A model generated the notes under the pieces. It saw nothing but the letters and a program-made list of their open reading frames with translations. It did no database searches and was not told the DNA's origin. Of a stretch of DNA of 25,710 nt, positions 21,993-25,710 are shown one piece after another. Every line of letters begins with the position of its first letter. Positions within the stretch are counted from its first letter, which is position 1. Origin of the DNA: CAZXYF01 sp964644705 (GTDB lineage: Bacteria; Planctomycetota; Brocadiia; SM23-32); NCBI GenBank assembly GCA_964644705.1, contig CAZXYF010000023.1:1-25710 (forward strand), in the 5' to 3' direction. The position numbers and the translations under genes were made by a program.

Positions 21993-22415
21993 ATGAGTGC
22001 AGAAAAACAGTCCGAGGGTAAAGAAGGACGAGCGGGTACGGATGGTCAGGCGGAATCTGGAGATACCGGTGCCAGAGGCAAACAGCGTTACAGGGAGGCA
22101 CGTGCCCAAAACAGTCCTGAAGAAGGCGCACAGGCCAATGCTGATTTCCAGAGCTTTCTTGCTGGCCTGTATACTCAGACTCTGGCATCCTTAGGGGCGG
22201 TTGAAGACCCATCAACCGGTGACCGGCATCAGGATCTTCAGCAGGCGCGTTACCTCATTGACACTCTGGGGTTATTGAAAGAGAAGACGGAGGGAAATCT
22301 GGAATCCTCGGAAGAAGGTTACTTTATGAACCTTCTGCAGGATCTGCGTATGCGATATGTTCAGGCTGTGGAGAATAAACAGAACGAAGGCGACGAAAGT
22401 GCATCGACGGAATAG
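21993..22415 (+). CDS. DUF1844 domain protein
   Basis: A 140-residue protein. The first 50 residues are polar and probably disordered (rich in Gly, Glu, Lys, Gln, Ala). The rest matches the DUF1844 pattern: FQSFLAGLYTQTLASLGAVEDPSTG, DLQQARYLIDTLGLLKEKTEGNL and a final FMNLLQDLRMRYVQ helix. The biochemical role of the family is unknown. The ATG at 21993 has GGAGG six bases ahead; an earlier in-frame GTG-type start at 21951 is not needed. The UVR-motif gene starts 57 bases downstream, probably in the same transcript. Confidence 0.88.
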   Translation: MSAEKQSEGKEGRAGTDGQAESGDTGARGKQRYREARAQNSPEEGAQANADFQSFLAGLYTQTLASLGAVEDPSTGDRHQDLQQARYLIDTLGLLKEKTEGNLESSEEGYFMNLLQDLRMRYVQAVENKQNEGDESASTE

Positions 22416-22471
22416 TTCACGATGGTTGTGTCAGTAAAAGGTGGGACGGCTCATCGGAATTGGAGAGTAAA

Positions 22472-23263
22472 ATGGATCTGGCGGTTATCACGAATGACTG
22501 GTCATACGATGCGGATGACGAACACAACAATATCCGAAAAATCACCGGTATTGATGGGGCTGTAAAACTTCAGATTCGACTGCAGAACGGCATTGTACAG
22601 TGGGAGGCAGAAGGCCGCCCGGATGGGGACAGTCCGCACGGATGCGATACAGTCCTTGAATATTGTGAGGAACTGGTGGCAAATCGGCACAAACTTGAGG
22701 AAGAACCTGGGGAGTTTACTTTGCCGGAACATCTGGTCGATGAGTTGGGTGATGAACTGCAATCCTATGACCGACGGCGGCAGATTTTCATGCTGATAAG
22801 AGACTATCGTCACGCTCGTCGCGATGCGATTCATGGGTTGTCGATCATTGAAATGGTTGGAGAATACGGGGATGATCCGTCTGCGAAATTGCGGTATGAA
22901 CGCCAACGACCTTCTTTGATTGCGGATCGTGCCCGGTCGCAGGCTCTTCTGGATATTCAGGAGGGAGAGTTCAAACGGGCTCTGCTGGCCCTGACCGGCG
23001 GAATTCGCCAGATCGAAAGGAACTTTCAGCGACTTGGGATCGGTTCAGAGGTCCGCCACTGCGAAGACCGCAAATCATTGATTGATTTTCGCCGGAGTCT
23101 GCGCGAACACTGCCATGTTCCCATGACCGATGGGGAACTGCTGCAGAGCCTGCGGTCAGAACAGAAAATTGCTATTCAATGTGAAGATTATGAAATGGCC
23201 GGCCGACTCCGTGATAAGATTACGCGGCTTCGGTCCCGGATGGGAACCCGGGAAAGTGGTTGA
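22472..23263 (+). CDS. UvrB/UvrC (UVR) motif-containing protein
   Basis: A 263-residue protein. The N-terminal domain (DWSYDADDEHNNIRKITG, DGAVKLQIRLQNGIVQWEAEGRPDG, HGCDTVLEYCEELV) matches a family seen in Planctomycetota and related phyla, as I recall it. A helical middle region follows, and a C-terminal UVR motif of about residues 224-257 (QSLRSEQKIAIQCEDYEMAG, then RLRDKITRLRSRM). UVR motifs mediate protein-protein contacts, as between UvrB and UvrC or in McsA. There is no nuclease or helicase domain, so it is an adaptor-like protein rather than a repair enzyme. The start at ATG 22472 is supported by GGAG six bases upstream. It is paired with the DUF1844 gene and ends at a strong terminator. 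Confidence 0.86.
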   Translation: MDLAVITNDWSYDADDEHNNIRKITGIDGAVKLQIRLQNGIVQWEAEGRPDGDSPHGCDTVLEYCEELVANRHKLEEEPGEFTLPEHLVDELGDELQSYDRRRQIFMLIRDYRHARRDAIHGLSIIEMVGEYGDDPSAKLRYERQRPSLIADRARSQALLDIQEGEFKRALLALTGGIRQIERNFQRLGIGSEVRHCEDRKSLIDFRRSLREHCHVPMTDGELLQSLRSEQKIAIQCEDYEMAGRLRDKITRLRSRMGTRESG

Positions 23264-23287
23264 TGGGCGGTAAGTGGGGAAACACGT

Positions 23288-23323
23288 AAAAAACCGTTGC
23301 GTCCCTCCGCGCAGCGGCTTTTT
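23288..23323. terminator. Bidirectional intrinsic terminator
   Basis: An eight-pair stem with one G-T pair (CCGTTGCG at 23294-23301 and CGCAGCGG at 23310-23317, eight-base loop) is flanked by six A residues on the left and five T residues on the right. It sits exactly between the convergent UVR-motif and URO-D-like genes and could stop both transcripts. Confidence 0.8.
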
Positions 23324-23334
23324 CGCAGGATAAG

Positions 23335-24585
23335 TTATCGCTGTCCATCCATAAATCGCCCGACCTCTTCGCGCGCGATACGGGTCCATTCCCACATGCG
23401 CTCGGGCTCATGACGGCAGGTATGCGTGTCCTTCATGATCATTTCAACCACACATCCTTCGGTTTTGCGCAGAAAGTTCCGGATGACCTTTCGTGCGTGT
23501 TCTGGATCCCACTGTTCCCCCGCGATGATGGCCGGGTTGGGCTTCCAGGAGTAGATGTATTGGTCCTGCAACTCCTCGGCGCTCTGTTCCACGTCAGCCC
23601 ACGGGCTGATGGAAATGCGGCGGATGTTGGGGATGTTTTTAACCAGGTCGAGTTTATTATGGAGCGGCTCGCAGCAACCGTAGGCGTTCAGGCCGGTTTT
23701 CTCCAGCAGGCGCATCTCGTGCTGCAGGGCAAACTCCTCGTGCATTTGGGGCGAGACCTCTGAGAATATCTGGGCGGTGGCGAAGCCCCAAATATCACAG
23801 AGGCGCACATGTTCTCCGTCGAAATCATTCTGGGGTAGCTCGTTGGTATAGCCCGTTCCCCCCGAGCCGCTGTAGTGTTTGCGATTGTCCAGTGACAGCG
23901 CGTTCTGTTCCTCCAGCTGTCGGAGTTCCCCCAGCACACCATCCATGATCCGGCGCATGCCCTCATGGACCAGTTCGGGGTTATCTATCAGGTCCATGAA
24001 GATTCGGTCCAGTCCGCGCCATTTGGCGAACGTGTCCATCGGGGAGCATCTGGCCCCCGCCCGTCCCCGCAGTTCTACCTCGATAATGTCCCCGAACAGT
24101 TCCTGATACTCTTCGAACCGTCTCCGGCTGGCCTCCCAGTCCACCGTTACGGTGGGGGACTGGATTTTCTCCAGGTCCGACATATCATCGATCACGCTTT
24201 CGAAGTGATCGGCCCCGGTGGCGTTCTCCGAATGCGTCACATCGATGTCCAGACCCCATCCGGTGTTGTTGATCACCAGCGGGCAGACGATGTTCGGCTC
24301 GATCACGGTGTCGTCCTGCATGTGTTGGGCGTAGTAAATGCGGTGACGCAACCCCCATTCCAGCGATCTCAGCGGACAATCTTCGCTTGTTTCAAGTGCG
24401 CTGTCGGGCAGTAGTTCGCGCCAGGATCCTTCGGGGAAGATCAGGATCATGGGGCGGACGGGATCAAGGTCATTGTGGCGTGTCCACATCTGGGCTTTTT
24501 CCTGCTGCACGGGATCGTTGCCGATTTCTGCAACGCGTTTGGCAAGATCCCGGAGTATCTGGAGATCATCATCTTTTATATCCAT
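23335..24585 (-). CDS. Uroporphyrinogen decarboxylase (URO-D) superfamily protein
   Basis: A 416-residue TIM-barrel protein of the URO-D superfamily, closer to the methylcobamide:CoM methyltransferase-like branch (MtaA/MtbA-like) than to HemE. Visible blocks are WRGLDRIFMDLIDNPELVHE, the LCDIWGFATAQIFSEVSPQMHEEF helix-strand, GLNAYGCCEPLHNKLDLVKNI with a Cys/His set that could bind zinc, RRISISPWADVEQ, and YIYSWKPNPAII. No HemE N-terminal substrate motif is seen. AAAGGA lies six bases before ATG 24585, which is preferred over ATG 24600. No corrinoid protein gene is adjacent, so the methyl donor or other substrate is unknown. It is probably monocistronic, bounded by the tRNA region and the terminator. 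Confidence 0.82.
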   Translation of the reverse strand: MDIKDDDLQILRDLAKRVAEIGNDPVQQEKAQMWTRHNDLDPVRPMILIFPEGSWRELLPDSALETSEDCPLRSLEWGLRHRIYYAQHMQDDTVIEPNIVCPLVINNTGWGLDIDVTHSENATGADHFESVIDDMSDLEKIQSPTVTVDWEASRRRFEEYQELFGDIIEVELRGRAGARCSPMDTFAKWRGLDRIFMDLIDNPELVHEGMRRIMDGVLGELRQLEEQNALSLDNRKHYSGSGGTGYTNELPQNDFDGEHVRLCDIWGFATAQIFSEVSPQMHEEFALQHEMRLLEKTGLNAYGCCEPLHNKLDLVKNIPNIRRISISPWADVEQSAEELQDQYIYSWKPNPAIIAGEQWDPEHARKVIRNFLRKTEGCVVEMIMKDTHTCRHEPERMWEWTRIAREEVGRFMDGQR

Positions 24586-24707
24586 GGATAGTCCTTTCAT
24601 TCATAGCAAAATGTGGCGGTCGTCCGATAGTATCGTGATAGGATACAATGAATAGGAGCAGAGGGCAAAACAGCGTTAAAGTGCCCCCTCCTCGGTCTGC
24701 AAGTTGA

Positions 24708-24736
24708 TTGACAGCTGAATGCCCACAGTGTATCCT
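24708..24736 (+). promoter_or_regulatory. Promoter of tRNA-Arg
   Basis: A perfect TTGACA (24708-24713) is followed after 17 bases by TATCCT (24731-24736, four of six). Transcription would start near 24743, about 50 bases before the tRNA, which fits a stable-RNA promoter with a short 5' leader. Confidence 0.65.
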
Positions 24737-24793
24737 CAGAACCCGATACAGGGGGTATATATTGCGCAGACACTAAGTGAAAATGATGGAAAT

Positions 24794-24869
<76 letters not shown>

Positions 24870-24872
24870 GCA

Positions 24873-24920
24873 ATAAAGGCCTCTTACCCCATGCCGGGGC
24901 GTGAGAGGCCTTATCTATGT
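24873..24920 (+). terminator. Hairpin downstream of tRNA-Arg
   Basis: AAGGCCTCT (24876-24884) pairs perfectly with AGAGGCCTT (24904-24912), and the inner TACCCC/GGGGCGT segment can extend the stem. It directly follows the encoded CCA. The downstream run is only moderately T-rich (TTATCTATGT), so it may act as a processing or weak termination hairpin. Confidence 0.6.
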
Positions 24921-25546
24921 ACGCTGAGCCTGAAGCAGTGTTTTGCATGTGCTCAGAATGTGTGTATTGGCCAGGCCAGAGTTGGTAGAATTGCAAATGC
25001 AGATGAGTTTACGCATCAGTTACATTTCGAAGTAATTGAATGGGGGGTCAAGTGGCTGAGAACAACGAATGTCTTTTTATTATTGTTGATGCCTTCTTCC
25101 GGTCAGCGGGTCTGCCGCTCGTTCGGATACCGGCTCAAGACAGTTATAACACGAAAAAAGTTTATGCGATTTTGAGTGGTGCCCTCTGGACCGAGTAGCG
25201 CGATGTGAGTTACCGGTCATTTGCGCAGAGGAAGTTTTAATAACGACAGGATAAACGACCGTCCTCGATGCAGGTTGTGATGGTGATGCTCAAGAACAGA
25301 GCGTAGATCACGCCGGGAGTCTGATCGCGGGCGCAAAAAAAGTACAATGTCCGCACCGATTGTTTTCAATCGGCCCGGGGATTTGCCATTTCCATCGGGT
25401 AAAACTTGTCTCTGGCAGGTCTTCTGAATGGCGTTTTGTTCTACTACCGTAAGCATTCAGTGAACCACGTTATCCCAGATGGGCCTACTGCCGGGCTCGT
25501 CCCGGTTGAGGTGTACTTCTGCACTACCCGAAGTGGCGCAAACAAC
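24921..25546. other. Non-coding stretch downstream of tRNA-Arg
   Basis: About 625 bases. Open frames in both directions are short, lack good ribosome sites and show no recognisable domain. A minor hairpin (AGCGG 25105-25109 with CCGCT 25115-25119) is present. The region may be decayed coding sequence or a spacer near a mobile element, since it lies between a tRNA and a long inverted repeat, but I see no integrase or transposase remnant that I can name. Confidence 0.45.
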
Positions 25547-25686
25547 GCGATAGGGCCTTCTGGCAGGGCGCTGGAGCCATCTTTGAGCTCGCGCTGAAAC
25601 CGAGTGATCTCCGGAAGTCTTTGTCACGGGAGAAAACCACAGAATTGTGTTGATAGCTCCAGCGCCCTGCCAGAAGGCCCTATCGC
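25547..25686. repeat. Near-perfect 35-base inverted repeat flanking a ~70-base core
   Basis: The arms are 25547-25581 and 25652-25686. The outer 31 bases are perfect reverse complements (GCGATAGGGCC outermost, GGGCGCTGGAGC innermost); one mismatch follows, then three more matching bases. ACTAC lies 19 bases outside the left arm (25523-25527) and its complement GTAGT 19 bases outside the right arm (25706-25710, the last bases of the window), so the symmetry may continue beyond the edge. Possible readings are a small non-autonomous transposable element, an invertible segment or a very long hairpin; no element family is recognised. Confidence 0.7.
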
Positions 25687-25710
25687 CTGGCGTGGTATGC
25701 CTGCTGTAGT

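Noticed and set aside
25217..25456. 79-residue minus-strand open frame
   Set aside because: It has no recognisable domain, no clear ribosome site and an unusual His-rich composition; probably not a gene, although decayed coding sequence is possible.
25500..25710. Integron attC-type recombination site
   Set aside because: The long, nearly perfect arms do not show the conserved GTTRRRY/RYYYAAC ends or the bulged bases typical of attC.

Overview
The window is a gene-dense bacterial chromosomal segment with mixed strands, short operons and frequent Shine-Dalgarno sites (GGAG/AAGGAG). It encodes 20 confident or probable proteins and one tRNA. I see no phage, CRISPR or resistance genes. Placement rests on gene content only. 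A UVR-motif protein paired with a DUF1844 protein, an uroporphyrinogen-decarboxylase-like protein, S55 (SpoIVB-like) exported protein, a divergent RNase HII-like protein and a 2-oxoacid:ferredoxin oxidoreductase together recall Planctomycetota/PVC-type or neighbouring lineages with some anaerobic metabolism. This is an inference, and the phylum is not proven.

Layout. (1) 1-4525: a DUF72 protein, then accA (minus) and ribD (plus) diverging from overlapping promoters, with a base-excision-repair HhH glycosylase directly after ribD. Between DUF72 and accA lies a well-folded candidate small RNA. (2) 4664-11699: a plus-strand run of HIT protein, thioredoxin reductase, an S55-type exported protein, an exported beta-propeller-like protein and an exported protein made of two copies of a ~130-residue domain with conserved Cys and Cys-x-His-Glu. 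This is the most system-like part of the window: three unfamiliar exported proteins immediately downstream of trxB. (3) 15704-11778 (minus): xseB, nadK and the four subunits of a 2-oxoacid:ferredoxin oxidoreductase (ferredoxin, alpha, beta, gamma) in tight succession. (4) 18467-16144 (minus): argB (TTG start, own promoter) followed by a TrpB2-type tryptophan synthase beta. (5) 18797-21608: family-4 uracil-DNA glycosylase (plus) converging on an RNase HII-like protein and an exported, very Lys/Glu-rich protein (both minus). (6) 21993-24585: the DUF1844 and UVR-motif gene pair (plus) converging, across a bidirectional terminator, on the URO-D-like protein (minus). (7) 24708-25710: tRNA-Arg(UCU) with a strong promoter, then about 800 bases without a credible gene, ending in a nearly perfect 35-base inverted repeat.

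The main points for follow-up are the folded RNA at 1214-1313, the exported trio downstream of trxB with its duplicated Cys/CxHE domain, the two DNA glycosylases that each lack one expected Fe-S cysteine, the RNase HII-like protein with GYG instead of GRG, and the inverted repeat at the right edge. All assignments come from reading motifs by eye; no database search was run.
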